Below are positions 27,301-34,351 of a stretch of 64,000 nt of DNA, piece after piece. Numbering within the stretch: position 1 is the first letter of the stretch; each line of letters opens with the position of its first letter. The notes beneath the pieces are model-generated. The model did not search any database. It worked only from the letters and a program-made list of their open reading frames with translations, and was not told the origin of the DNA. The stretch spans positions 1,178,001 to 1,242,000 of the forward strand of contig CAXXGW010000009.1 in NCBI GenBank assembly GCA_963666755.2, written 5' to 3'. The translations under genes and the position numbers were made by a program. Source of the stretch: CAXXOK01 sp963666755 (GTDB lineage: Bacteria > Bacillota > Clostridia > Christensenellales > Aristaeellaceae).

Positions 27301-28564
27301 CCGCGTGCTGACGCGGATCCCCCGAGGCACCACGCTTACCATCCAAACCCGGCTGGCCGCGTGGAGCCAAACGACCTATGAAGGGTATACAGGCTATGTA
27401 ATGAACGCCTATCTGACCTTCCCTGCGGCTGTTTCCGAAACACCGGGGGATACCGCGACCGGCACAGCCACAACAGCCACGGTGCTAACCAGTTCCGGCT
27501 CCCTGAACCTGCGGTCGCAGCCCTACGGGTCGGTGCTGACCACCATCCCCCAGGCTGCCACCGTGCAGGTGCAGCAGCGTGGCAGCGATTGGTGCTACGT
27601 TCTGTATAACGGCACTTACGGGTATGCGATGACCGCGTACCTGAGCTTTACCGAACCCGTGACCGCTACGGCTACTCCGGTTGCAACGGTTACCCCGGCT
27701 ACAACAGACGCCACCGTGACCCCAACCCCCACGCCGACCCCAACGGCGACGGGGACGACCGTGCTCACGGCTACGGTGCTGACCCCTTCCGGTTCGCTGA
27801 ACCTGCGCGCGTTGCCATCGACCTCGGCGCAAATTCTGACCACCATCCCGCGGCTGGCAATGGTTACGGTTACGGACAGGGGGTCTGAATGGTGTGCCGT
27901 GCAGTATGGCGGCCTGACCGGTTATGTGGTGGGCACTTATTTGGAGTTCAGTGCCCAAACGGCGACGGCAACAGCGACGGCAACAGCGACGGTAACGATC
28001 ACGCCGACCCCCACTCCCACCCCTGTAGCCGGAGCATCTGCAACCGTTGCCTGGGTTTATACCGCATCCGGTTCGCTTAACCTGCGATCGGATGCGTCCA
28101 CGACGGCCTCGGTGTTGACCACCATCCCGCGGCTTGCGCAGGTGACGCTGCTTGCGCAGGGCAGTACCTGGTGCCAGGTGCAGTATAATGCGATTACCGG
28201 CTATGTGATGACGACCTATCTGGTAACCACACAGCCAGCGGAACTGACCTCGCAAACGACCGCCCCCACGGCAACCCCCGCAACGGCAGATTCTGCTGCG
28301 GCAACGGCTACCGCCACGCCCAGCCCGGTGGAAGACCCGACCCTGAAAACCCCCGCCACGGAGCTTTATGCTTATGTAACGCCGCCGGACGACGGAAATA
28401 CCCTGCCGCTGTACCCCGCCTGTACTCAGGCCAACAGCCTGCTGGACATGATCCGCAACAGCATGGTGCAGGTTCTGCGACAGGGCGATACATGGTGTGA
28501 AGTGCTTTATTTCGATCAAAAGGGCTTTTGCCTGACCGGGGGGTTGACGGTCATTGTGCCCTGA
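24302..28564 (+). CDS. Giant secreted SpoIID/LytB-domain protein with about eleven SH3 repeats
   Basis: A 1420-residue exported protein. A signal peptide (about 1-30, ending near ALA-ETV) is followed by a SpoIID/LytB amidase-enhancer domain (about 155-460) with 'YLYGVLPYEMGSSAHTEALK', which holds the candidate catalytic Glu, and 'GHGLGMSQRGAMYMG'. SpoIID-type enzymes are lytic transglycosylases acting on glycan strands without stem peptides. From about residue 490 to the end come ten clear bacterial SH3 repeats of about 60 residues (SGSLNLR...W-V-Y-GY-M--YL-F) and one divergent C-terminal copy, joined by Thr/Pro-rich linkers. SH3 repeats usually bind peptidoglycan. Ordinary SpoIID is about 350 residues. 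No spoIIQ or spoIIIA genes are near, so a wall-remodelling role outside engulfment is possible. Confidence 0.85.
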   Translation: MHRNARNALRKLFMLALVCLLPLWQLQQALAETVNSVTVNAAPLATASATLDGMVRVYLSSLGSPATLGITVAGSYSLSTGTSLTNGETLTVGFSSSTGAITLTRGGVKTNMGTFFALKRHSATGSNGLLIAQARKPANPYPGDLSFEAVKQSSGSYKLYTVAHVYLENYLYGVLPYEMGSSAHTEALKAQAVAARTYTVRMMANRASGLYDVVDTTSDQVYNGTPSGYATCVAAVDATKGIVLKNNGSYTATYYSASNGGQTEAIANIWGTSGYSYLGVKDDPFDYANPDSTVKRATVYTDMTSTSTSSTLKALLLQKTVSALSASGYAATSANTTLATLKSVVVHTPMYASPSKLYTKMDFTLTATTRNSAGGTVTATTTVTCDIFSELESLLGLSIQSGKNELWSVTKNSTSYTLEARRYGHGLGMSQRGAMYMGKLGYTYDSILGFYYPGCTRVGCTFTNTILAADSTETVTTEENAASVDTTSTSGSGTAIVKLVSSVSSLAIRATKSTSAAVLGVVADSSPVTLYANDGTWCLIGFGGLRGYVPTNALTITGAAQSTDDGNVTATQGFAIVKASGYLNLRASGSYSATVLTTAPTGAVLTVFDKGSGWAHVQYGATVAYASTDFLTFTDTYPNTVVSSGSGTATVTAADSETVPMRASASTSGTVLTQLAAGVTVRVLRDDGSWASVEISGLTGYVLSASLTYADEATSTTGGNTSTEPTTTTGEWSATISATLTQLRSAADANAAVVLEIALGQSVIVTQKGDTWCAARYEGATGYLPTADLTFPQQSTTGVAATVTTQSGSLNMRQEARAGSTILIAIPQNATVSVTSRGTTWSAVTYGGLSGYVMTAYLTFATDTTSTVTATPESGTAIVTTASGSLNLRQEGKAGSTILRTIPQYATVQVNLRGVDWSSVTYAGSTGYVMSVFLTFGSDVVATATPSTTPAPTSATDTTATVTATPTPTPTPTTDTGVLTAIVTTASGSLNLRADVLPGSRVLTRIPRGTTLTIQTRLAAWSQTTYEGYTGYVMNAYLTFPAAVSETPGDTATGTATTATVLTSSGSLNLRSQPYGSVLTTIPQAATVQVQQRGSDWCYVLYNGTYGYAMTAYLSFTEPVTATATPVATVTPATTDATVTPTPTPTPTATGTTVLTATVLTPSGSLNLRALPSTSAQILTTIPRLAMVTVTDRGSEWCAVQYGGLTGYVVGTYLEFSAQTATATATATATVTITPTPTPTPVAGASATVAWVYTASGSLNLRSDASTTASVLTTIPRLAQVTLLAQGSTWCQVQYNAITGYVMTTYLVTTQPAELTSQTTAPTATPATADSAAATATATPSPVEDPTLKTPATELYAYVTPPDDGNTLPLYPACTQANSLLDMIRNSMVQVLRQGDTWCEVLYFDQKGFCLTGGLTVIVP

Positions 28565-28565
28565 A

Positions 28566-29303
28566 ATGTTCATTAAACCAAACGAGCGGTTGGACGATCT
28601 GCAAAACCACGGTTTGAAAATCCTACAGGACCCTGCCGGATTCTGCTTTGGCATGGATGCCGTTTTACTGGCGTATTTTACGCGCCTGCGATCGCGTGAC
28701 CGCGTGACTGATCTGGGCACAGGCACCGGCATCCTGCCGCTGCTGATGAGCCGGATGGCAACCGATACTCAATTTGACGCGCTGGAATGGCAGCCGGAAA
28801 CAGCCGACATGGCGCGGCGCAGTATGCTGCTGAACGGGTTGGAGGCGCGCATTCGCGTACATTGCGCTGATGCGCGGCAGGCGCCAGCGCTGCTGGGTTA
28901 CGCTACCATGGACGGTGTGATATGCAACCCACCCTACGGCAAGCGCGACAGCACGTTTGGCAGCGAACGCGAGGTGCACCTGCTGGCGAGGCACGAAACC
29001 GACTGCACATTGCCGGAGATGATCCAAAGCGCGGCGGCCATCCTGAAAAACAGGGGCCGTTTTTGGGTATGCTTTCCGCCTGTGCGCGCGCTGGAACTGC
29101 TGGACACGCTGCGCAGCGCGAGGCTGGAACCCAAGCGCATTCGCATGGTATGTGTCAGGGCGGATCAGGCACCCTATTTGCTGTTGGTGGAAGCGGTCAA
29201 GAATGCGAAGCCGCAGCTCGTGTGGCTGCCGCCGCTGATCGTGTATGATATGGATGGACATTGGAGCCCGGAATTGCAGGAAATATACCAGGAGAAGCTA
29301 TAA
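28566..29303 (+). CDS. tRNA1(Val) (adenine(37)-N6)-methyltransferase-like SAM enzyme
   Basis: A 245-residue class I methyltransferase of the TrmN6/YfiC group, which methylates N6 of A37 in a valine tRNA in E. coli. The N-terminus 'ERLDDLQNHGLKILQDP' and 'FCFGMDAVLLAYF' are typical. The SAM loop is DLGTGTGILPLL, and the adenine N6 catalytic motif is NPPYGK. The start ATG 28566 is one base after the SpoIID-SH3 stop, so they may be co-transcribed. Its last 14 codons and stop codon (from 29261) form the beginning of a 127-bp repeat that is copied twice more downstream; the C-terminal residues P-E-L-Q-E-I-Y reappear in frame fragments there. Confidence 0.85.
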   Translation: MFIKPNERLDDLQNHGLKILQDPAGFCFGMDAVLLAYFTRLRSRDRVTDLGTGTGILPLLMSRMATDTQFDALEWQPETADMARRSMLLNGLEARIRVHCADARQAPALLGYATMDGVICNPPYGKRDSTFGSEREVHLLARHETDCTLPEMIQSAAAILKNRGRFWVCFPPVRALELLDTLRSARLEPKRIRMVCVRADQAPYLLLVEAVKNAKPQLVWLPPLIVYDMDGHWSPELQEIYQEKL

Positions 29304-29642
29304 AACCCGCGCAGTGCGGCCGTTACGGAACGGTTTCCCGATCCGCGCCCATCCTGCCGGGCTTCAGCCGCGAGCAGGTGACCGGTATTGGAACCCGGAA
29401 TTGCAGAGAATGTATCAGAACAAGCCGTAAAGCCCGCGCAGTGCGGCCATTACGAAACGATATCCCGATCCGTGCCCATTTTGCTTGACTTCAACTGCGA
29501 ACAGGTGACCGGCGTTGGAGCCCGGAATTGCAGGAAATGTATTAGATAAAAGCCGTAAAATCCGCGCAGTGCGGCCATTCCGGAACGATTTCCCGATCCG
29601 CGCCCATCCTGCCGGGCTTCAACCGCGAGCAAGTAACCAGCA
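29261..29642 (+). repeat. Three tandem copies of a 127-bp unit, the first overlapping the end of the methyltransferase gene
   Basis: Units start at 29261, 29388 and 29515 (127, 127 and 128 bp). Each begins TTGGARCCCGGAATTGCAG and contains a shared CCGCGCAGTGCGGCC core and, later, CCCGATCCG. Unit 1 covers the last 14 codons and stop of the methyltransferase. Units 2 and 3 repeat that coding tail as P-E-L-Q-R-M-Y and P-E-L-Q-E-M-Y, including a TAA at the same place. As 127 is not a multiple of three, the copies cannot extend one protein. The repeat fills the whole 390-base gap before the deaminase gene, so no other gene is present there. Function unknown. Confidence 0.85.
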
Positions 29643-29671
29643 TTGCATTGCCCCGCCACATCCGGTATAAT
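29643..29671 (+). promoter_or_regulatory. Promoter of the deaminase gene
   Basis: TTGCAT (29643-29648) and TATAAT (29666-29671) are spaced by 17 bases, starting directly where the third repeat unit ends. Transcription would begin near 29678, immediately before the AAAGGGGG ribosome-binding site, so the leader would be only about 15 bases. Confidence 0.65.
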
Positions 29672-29692
29672 GCCAGCAAAGGGGGCGTTTCC

Positions 29693-30163
29693 GTGGATAA
29701 ATGGGATATTCGCTTTATGAAAATGGCGCGGTTGATTGCCGAATGGAGCAGTTGTTACCGCCAGGGCCGGGCGATTGGCGCGGTGATCGTTAAGGACAAA
29801 CGCATCATGACCACCGGGTATAACGGTGCGCCCGCTGGCGTGCGTACCTGCCGCGAACGCGGGGAGTGCATGCGCGACCGGCTGCATATAGAGTCCGGCA
29901 CCCGTGCGGAGCTTTGTTATGCCATCCATGCCGAGCAGAACGCCATTTTGCAGGCGGCCAAGCTGGGCATTTCCATCGATGGCGGCACCGTATACTGCAC
30001 GCACCAGCCCTGCTCGGTCTGCGCTAAGATGATTGTGAACGTCGGCATCAAGCGTGTTGTGTATGAGCAGGGCTACCCCGACCCGTTTGCACTGGAGTTT
30101 TTTCAGGAAGCGGGCGTGGCGCTGGAAGCATTTCCCGGAGAGCTGATTGACGGCAAAGCCTGA
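29693..30163 (+). CDS. dCMP deaminase-type cytidine deaminase family protein (ComE-type)
   Basis: A 156-residue zinc hydrolase. The zinc site is H-A-E in 'AIHAEQNAIL' plus P-C-x-x-C in 'HQPCSVCAKMI'. The N-terminal 'GAVIVKDKRIMTTGYNGAP' and 'RTCRERGECMRDRLH' segments match the deoxycytidylate deaminase/ComEB group, including the Cys-rich insertion before HAE. It would deaminate dCMP to dUMP as a source of dTMP. The start is GTG 29693, spaced seven bases from AAAGGGGG. Substrate could also be another cytidine nucleotide. Confidence 0.88.
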   Translation: MDKWDIRFMKMARLIAEWSSCYRQGRAIGAVIVKDKRIMTTGYNGAPAGVRTCRERGECMRDRLHIESGTRAELCYAIHAEQNAILQAAKLGISIDGGTVYCTHQPCSVCAKMIVNVGIKRVVYEQGYPDPFALEFFQEAGVALEAFPGELIDGKA

Positions 30164-30219
30164 ACGCACGAGGCAAAAGCTGCGGGCGCTCAGGCAAAGT
30201 GGATCGTTTTTTGCATAGA

Positions 30220-30960
30220 TTATTTTGTGGGAATCGAGGGCGGTTCCCCCAGACAGTACCCCCGCAGGCGATTGACGGCGCGTTCCAGCGCTGTTTTGCT
30301 GTTGCCCCACGGTTCATTCTGGTTACGGTAATCAAATTTCCGGGTAAACCAATCCAGGTCCTTCGCATCGGTTTCCAACTGCTGCGAAAGCCGATCCAAC
30401 ACCTCGGCGGCAAACTGCGCCTGCTTCTGCGGGCTCAGTATGCGGCCTGCGTCGTTCAGCAGCGCGGCCGCGTGCGGCAGGCAAACCCCCTGCGATTGCT
30501 GCCAAGCCGCCCGGAAGGCGTCGCTGGTTTTCCACAGGTACAGAAAGGTACGGCGGTAACGCGCCATGTGGGTATCCACCGCATCGCAAACGACGCAGCC
30601 GGACGCCATGGTTCGCAGGGCGGCCGCAATACCCGGCAGATCAGCGCCCCTGCGAAGGAAACCGACTTTCCCGATGCGCGCGCGCACCGTTACAAGGGCT
30701 GCGCGACGCTCCTTCAGGTGGGAATCAATCAGCAGTGCGTGCCCGAGCCGGTTCTGTGCTGCAAAAAGCATGCTTTGATGGCGTTTACAGGCGCCCAGAC
30801 GGTTGAAGCGGATGCGCTCGTCGGGCTCCATCACGCTTGCGCCCAGCGTGCGGCAGATCATTTCCTGCTCCAGTTTGTGCGCAAGCCCGCACAGCGGGCA
30901 GGGCAACTTCTGCTCCATGGCTTCCCAGACGGGAATCGTATCCTGTTGGTATTGCATCAT
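30220..30960 (-). CDS. Cys-rich protein of the DUF6062 type
   Basis: A 246-residue cytosolic protein, which I match to DUF6062 by memory of its opening pattern: CPLC near residue 21, 'EPDERIRFNRLGACKRHQ', 'NRLGHALLIDSHL', then CVVCD and a later C-LPH. The CxxC and C/H pairs suggest one or two zinc sites. No enzymatic motif is visible. Family members occur in anaerobic Clostridia, and their function is not known to me. On the minus strand, CGGAGGG lies before the ATG. It is divergent from the hydrogenase-sensor operon, whose promoter -35 overlaps its first codons, so their expression may be linked. Confidence 0.6.
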   Translation of the reverse strand: MMQYQQDTIPVWEAMEQKLPCPLCGLAHKLEQEMICRTLGASVMEPDERIRFNRLGACKRHQSMLFAAQNRLGHALLIDSHLKERRAALVTVRARIGKVGFLRRGADLPGIAAALRTMASGCVVCDAVDTHMARYRRTFLYLWKTSDAFRAAWQQSQGVCLPHAAALLNDAGRILSPQKQAQFAAEVLDRLSQQLETDAKDLDWFTRKFDYRNQNEPWGNSKTALERAVNRLRGYCLGEPPSIPTK

Positions 30961-30981
30961 GCGCCCTCCGAAGGCTATAAT
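30952..30981 (+). promoter_or_regulatory. Promoter for the hydrogenase-sensor operon
   Basis: TTGCAT (30952-30957) and TATAAT (30976-30981) with an 18-base spacer face the DRTGG gene at 31079. The -35 lies inside the 5' end of the minus-strand DUF6062-type gene. The leader of about 90 bases shows no obvious fold that I can identify. Confidence 0.55.
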
Positions 30982-31078
30982 AGTCAGGGATTATCCTACC
31001 AGATTTTGTACGCCGCGGCAAGGCCGCGAGCCCGACGGCTTGTCGGCCTCGACCAAGCTACGGCAGGGAGGGATTGGG

Positions 31079-31444
31079 ATGACCATCCGGGATATCGCCG
31101 CTGTTCTGGAGGCGCGCGTGCTTTGCGGGGCCGAAGGACTGGACCAGGAAGTGAACGCAGCCTGCGGATCGGACTTAATGAGCGATGTGCTGGCCTTTGT
31201 CAAGGATCGCACGGCGCTGATTACCGGGCTTACCAACATCCATGTGATCCGTACAGCGGAAATGCTGGACATCCACTGCATCATTTTTGCGCGGGGCAAG
31301 GTGCCCGGGCAGGATGTGATGGAGGAGGCGCAGGAATTGGGCCTCGTGGTGCTGACAACACGCCACACCACCTATACCACCTGCGGCCTGCTGTACGCGG
31401 CGGGGCTCAGGGGCAGTAACGAATGCGTACAGCGTCCGGAATGA
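31079..31444 (+). CDS. DRTGG-domain protein (first copy)
   Basis: A 121-residue single-domain protein that matches the small DRTGG-type proteins encoded beside clostridial [FeFe] hydrogenases. The characteristic segment is here 'VKDRTALITG' rather than the literal DRTGG, and 'CIIFARGK' and 'VVLTTRHTTYTTCGLLY' follow. The fold is related to a domain found with CBS and phosphotransacetylase proteins and may bind a nucleotide, but the biochemical role is not established. It starts at ATG 31079 after GGGAGGG, and opens the operon that continues with a HATPase and a hydrogenase-like protein. Confidence 0.75.
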   Translation: MTIRDIAAVLEARVLCGAEGLDQEVNAACGSDLMSDVLAFVKDRTALITGLTNIHVIRTAEMLDIHCIIFARGKVPGQDVMEEAQELGLVVLTTRHTTYTTCGLLYAAGLRGSNECVQRPE

Positions 31445-31474
31445 CCGGCGCTGGTGCGGCAAGTGGGGATAGAC

Positions 31475-31903
31475 ATGCAGGATACGCGATTGGTCGACGT
31501 TTACCATATAAAGGCACTGGACTACGCCACGGCGGGGGATGCCTCGGCAACCATCAAGCGCAAGCTTAAGCAGCTGGGGGTGAACAGCACCATCCTCCGG
31601 CGCATCGCGGTAGCCAGCTATGAGGCGGAACTGAACCTGATTATTCATAGCCTTGGGGGCGATCTAACGGTGCAGATTACCCCGCAGGAGATTTGTTTGC
31701 TTTCCAAGGACATCGGCCCCGGTATCCCGGACATTGACCGGGCTTTGCAGGAGGGCTATTCCACGGCCAGCGAAGAGGCTCGTAATCTGGGCTTCGGCGC
31801 CGGCATGGGTTTACCAAACATGAAACGCAACGCGGATGAATTTCATATCCAAAGCGAACTGGGGCTGGGCACGCAGATCGACATGCGGTTCCGCCTGCCC
31901 TGA
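31475..31903 (+). CDS. RsbW-type HATPase (anti-sigma factor/serine kinase-like ATP-binding protein)
   Basis: A 142-residue GHKL ATP-binding protein. 'AVASYEAELNLIIHS' is the N-box (with the catalytic-type Glu and Asn), 'DIGPGIPDID' is the G1-type ATP loop and 'GFGAGMGLPNMKRNAD' the G2 loop. RsbW and SpoIIAB use this fold to bind sigma factors and phosphorylate an anti-sigma antagonist. No sigma factor, STAS protein or PP2C phosphatase is next to it. Clostridial hydrogenase clusters often carry such a gene, so it may relay a redox or H2 signal from the neighbouring hydrogenase-like protein (inference). Start uncertain: GTG 31454 or 31463 are in frame. Confidence 0.75.
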   Translation: MQDTRLVDVYHIKALDYATAGDASATIKRKLKQLGVNSTILRRIAVASYEAELNLIIHSLGGDLTVQITPQEICLLSKDIGPGIPDIDRALQEGYSTASEEARNLGFGAGMGLPNMKRNADEFHIQSELGLGTQIDMRFRLP

Positions 31904-31956
31904 GGGGCGCGTTGCGGCGCGACGGGCGCAAGGACAGGGGAAGGCGGTTTCCGGTT

Positions 31957-33261
31957 ATGGAAGATAAACGGTACCATTCCGTTCGGTTGGACAAAGAAAA
32001 GTGCAAAGGCTGCACCAACTGCCTGAAGCGCTGCCCGACCGAGGCCATCCGCGTACGCGGCGGGCGTGCGCATATCATTGACGAGCGCTGTATCGACTGC
32101 GGCGAGTGCATCCGCGTGTGCGAATACCACGCTAAGTATGCGCAGACCGACACACTTGCAACAATCAACCGTTTCAAGTATAAAATCGCGCTGCCCGCAC
32201 CCTCACTGTACGGGCAGTTCAAAAAATTGGCAAACGCATCGCAAATACTGGAAGCGTTGCTGCGCATGGGTTTTGACGATGTGTTTGAGGTCGCTGCCGG
32301 CGCAGATATCGTAACCCGCGCCATCCGGGAGCGGATGCGCAACATGACGCCCGATCAGTATCCTATCATTTCCTCCGCCTGCCCGGCGATCACCCGGCTG
32401 ATTCAGGTGCGTTTTCCCGAGCTGATCCCGCACATTATTGACGTGCGCCAGCCGATGGAAGTCGCCGCGATGGTGGCCAAGCGCGAATTCTGCCAGAAAA
32501 AAGGCGTGCCGGAAGCCGACGTGGGGTGCTTTTTCATTACACCCTGCGCCGCAAAAATGACGGCAATCCGCAACCCCATCGGGCAGGAACAGTCCGCGGT
32601 AGACGGCGCGATTTCCATGTTGGAAATCTACGGCCTGCTGGCAGGCCACCTGAAAAACTACACCTGCGAGCTGAATCTGGCGCGCGCCACCTCCTACGGC
32701 ATCGGCTGGGCGAATAACGGCGGCGAGGCGCTGGCCGTAAGCCCGGAAAATAGCATGGCAGTGGACGGCATTGAGAACGTGATTCGCGTGTTGGAGGAGA
32801 TTGAGAACAACAAACTCCGCGATCTGGTGTTTTTCGAAGGCGCCGCCTGCACCGGCGGCTGCGTCGGCGGGCCGCTTACGTTTGAAAACGGGTATATCGC
32901 GCGCAATTCCATCCGCTCGCTGATGAAAAACGCCGACCTGCACCACCCGGACGATGCGGTACGCGCTTCCTATTTAACGAAATACCCCTTACAGACCACC
33001 AAGAAGATCACCCCCAACAGCATCATGAAGCTGGATGATGAAATCGTGACTGCCATGCACAAGATGGAGCAGATGGAGGAAATTGAAAAATCGCTGCCGG
33101 GCTACGACTGCGGCAGCTGCGGCAGCCCCACCTGCCGTACCTTCGCGGAGGATATCGTGCGCGGGCACGCCAATAAGATGGACTGCATCCACATCCTCAA
33201 GGATCAGCTCAAAATTATGGCGCAAAAAATGGTGGAACTGGCGAAAACCACCAGAGAATAG
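31957..33261 (+). CDS. [FeFe]-hydrogenase-like iron-sulfur protein, probable H2/redox sensor
   Basis: A 434-residue protein with two N-terminal [4Fe-4S] motifs (CKGCTNCLKRCP and CIDCGECIRVC), a hydrogenase H-domain, and a C-terminal [4Fe-4S] domain 'DCGSCGSPTCRTF'. All four H-cluster Cys positions are kept: C142 in SACP, C197 in TPCAAK, and C298 and C302 in ACTGGC. The proton-relay Cys before C142 is Ala141, and the conserved Glu of the second motif is lost. These changes match putative sensory (HydS/group C-like) hydrogenases rather than fast catalysts. Unlike many of those it has no PAS domain; the HATPase next door could be the output. ATG 31957 gives the typical family N-terminus. Confidence 0.85.
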   Translation: MEDKRYHSVRLDKEKCKGCTNCLKRCPTEAIRVRGGRAHIIDERCIDCGECIRVCEYHAKYAQTDTLATINRFKYKIALPAPSLYGQFKKLANASQILEALLRMGFDDVFEVAAGADIVTRAIRERMRNMTPDQYPIISSACPAITRLIQVRFPELIPHIIDVRQPMEVAAMVAKREFCQKKGVPEADVGCFFITPCAAKMTAIRNPIGQEQSAVDGAISMLEIYGLLAGHLKNYTCELNLARATSYGIGWANNGGEALAVSPENSMAVDGIENVIRVLEEIENNKLRDLVFFEGAACTGGCVGGPLTFENGYIARNSIRSLMKNADLHHPDDAVRASYLTKYPLQTTKKITPNSIMKLDDEIVTAMHKMEQMEEIEKSLPGYDCGSCGSPTCRTFAEDIVRGHANKMDCIHILKDQLKIMAQKMVELAKTTRE

Positions 33262-33271
33262 GGGAGTCGGA

Positions 33272-33619
33272 ATGAACGTACACGAATTGGCCACCCTGCT
33301 GGAAGCGACCACGGTTTGCGCCGGCGCGGAAGCCGACGCGCAGCTGACCTGCGGCTACGCCTGCGACCTGCTTAGCTGGGTGCTGGCGCACGGCCGCAAG
33401 GGCATGGCCTGGACCACCGTGCAGACGCATGTGAACGTGGTTGCGGTTGCCGTGCTAATGGAAATGGCCTGCGTCATTCTGGCGGAGGGCAACCAGCTGG
33501 AGGCGGACGCGTTGCGCAAGGCGGAGCAGGAAGGGCTGGCGGTACTCGCAACCCCGAAGACGGCCTACGAAATCTGCGGGCTGATGGTGCGCGAGGGGCT
33601 GGCCCCCGCCGACCGCTGA
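33272..33619 (+). CDS. DRTGG-like domain protein (second copy)
   Basis: A 115-residue relative of the first DRTGG protein in the same operon. The overall layout is the same ('MNVHELATLLEA', 'MACVILAEGNQLEADALRKAEQEGLAVLATPKTAYEICGLM'), but the DRTGG motif itself is replaced by a sequence around 'HGRKGMAWTT'. This suggests that the two copies have divergent roles, for example one binding a ligand and one acting as a partner. ATG 33272 follows GGGGAG. It is three bases upstream of the PHP gene. Confidence 0.65.
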   Translation: MNVHELATLLEATTVCAGAEADAQLTCGYACDLLSWVLAHGRKGMAWTTVQTHVNVVAVAVLMEMACVILAEGNQLEADALRKAEQEGLAVLATPKTAYEICGLMVREGLAPADR

Positions 33620-33622
33620 GCC

Positions 33623-34351
33623 ATGCCAGCCTATTGCGACCTGCATATTCACAGCTGCCTGTCCCCCTGTGCGCAGGATGAAATGACCCCCTGGAATCTG
33701 GTCGGCATGGCGAAAGTCAAGGGGCTGGACGTGATTGCCCTGACAGACCACAACGCGGCGCTGAACGTGCCTGAGGCGATGCGCGCGGCGGAAACCTACG
33801 GGGTGCAACTGATCCCGGGCATGGAAGTGACCACCCGGGAAGAAGTGCATATGCTGGCTTATTTTGAAACGGCGCAGGCGGATTTGGCCTTTGCCGAGGC
33901 GGTCTATGCCCATTTGCCGGACATTCACAACCGTACTGATCTGTTCGGCAACCAGTGGATTATCGGCGCGGAGGATCAACCGACCGGGCAGTTGGAAAAG
34001 CTGCTGCTGAACGCGACCGATTTGTCCCTGTCGGAACTGGACACCCTCGTAACCGCCCATGGCGGATTGCTGGTGCCCGCGCACATCAACCGGGGCGCCA
34101 ACAGCATGATCGTTTCGCTGGGGTGGATGCCGCCGCTGCCGCAGTACCCGGTGGTTGAAGTTTATTCGCGACTGCCCTGCCCACCGGAGGCTATTGTAAA
34201 CAGACATGTGCTGCATTCGTCCGATGCGCACCGTCTGGAGGATATTGCCGAGCGTGATTTTTCGCTGGACGTTGCGGAGCCGACGGCAGCCGCCGTCTTT
34301 GACCGGCTCCGGCGCTGGATTGCGGAAGGTGGCACCTCCTCGGCGAGCTGA
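33623..34351 (+). CDS. PHP-domain metal-dependent phosphoesterase
   Basis: A 242-residue hydrolase with the metal-binding PHP motifs in order: 'YCDLHIHSCLSPC', 'ALTDHN', 'GMEVTT', 'VPAHIN' and 'HSSDAHRLEDI'. PHP proteins of this stand-alone type hydrolyse phosphomonoesters or, in some cases, nucleotides such as 3',5'-bisphosphate. In clostridial hydrogenase gene sets this gene regularly follows DRTGG genes, so it may act on a signalling nucleotide, though this is not demonstrated. It is the last gene of the upstream operon. No strong terminator was seen right after it. Confidence 0.82.
   Translation: MPAYCDLHIHSCLSPCAQDEMTPWNLVGMAKVKGLDVIALTDHNAALNVPEAMRAAETYGVQLIPGMEVTTREEVHMLAYFETAQADLAFAEAVYAHLPDIHNRTDLFGNQWIIGAEDQPTGQLEKLLLNATDLSLSELDTLVTAHGGLLVPAHINRGANSMIVSLGWMPPLPQYPVVEVYSRLPCPPEAIVNRHVLHSSDAHRLEDIAERDFSLDVAEPTAAAVFDRLRRWIAEGGTSSAS

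Noticed and set aside
26930..28250. Regular repeats in DNA that might be a CRISPR array
   Set aside because: The repetition is the coding sequence of the SH3 domains and Thr/Pro linkers; units are about 180-300 bp and in frame, not short palindromic repeats with unique spacers.
29245..29430. 61-codon open frame across the first repeat unit
   Set aside because: It overlaps the methyltransferase end in another frame and exists only because the repeat shifts frame by one base; no separate start signal.
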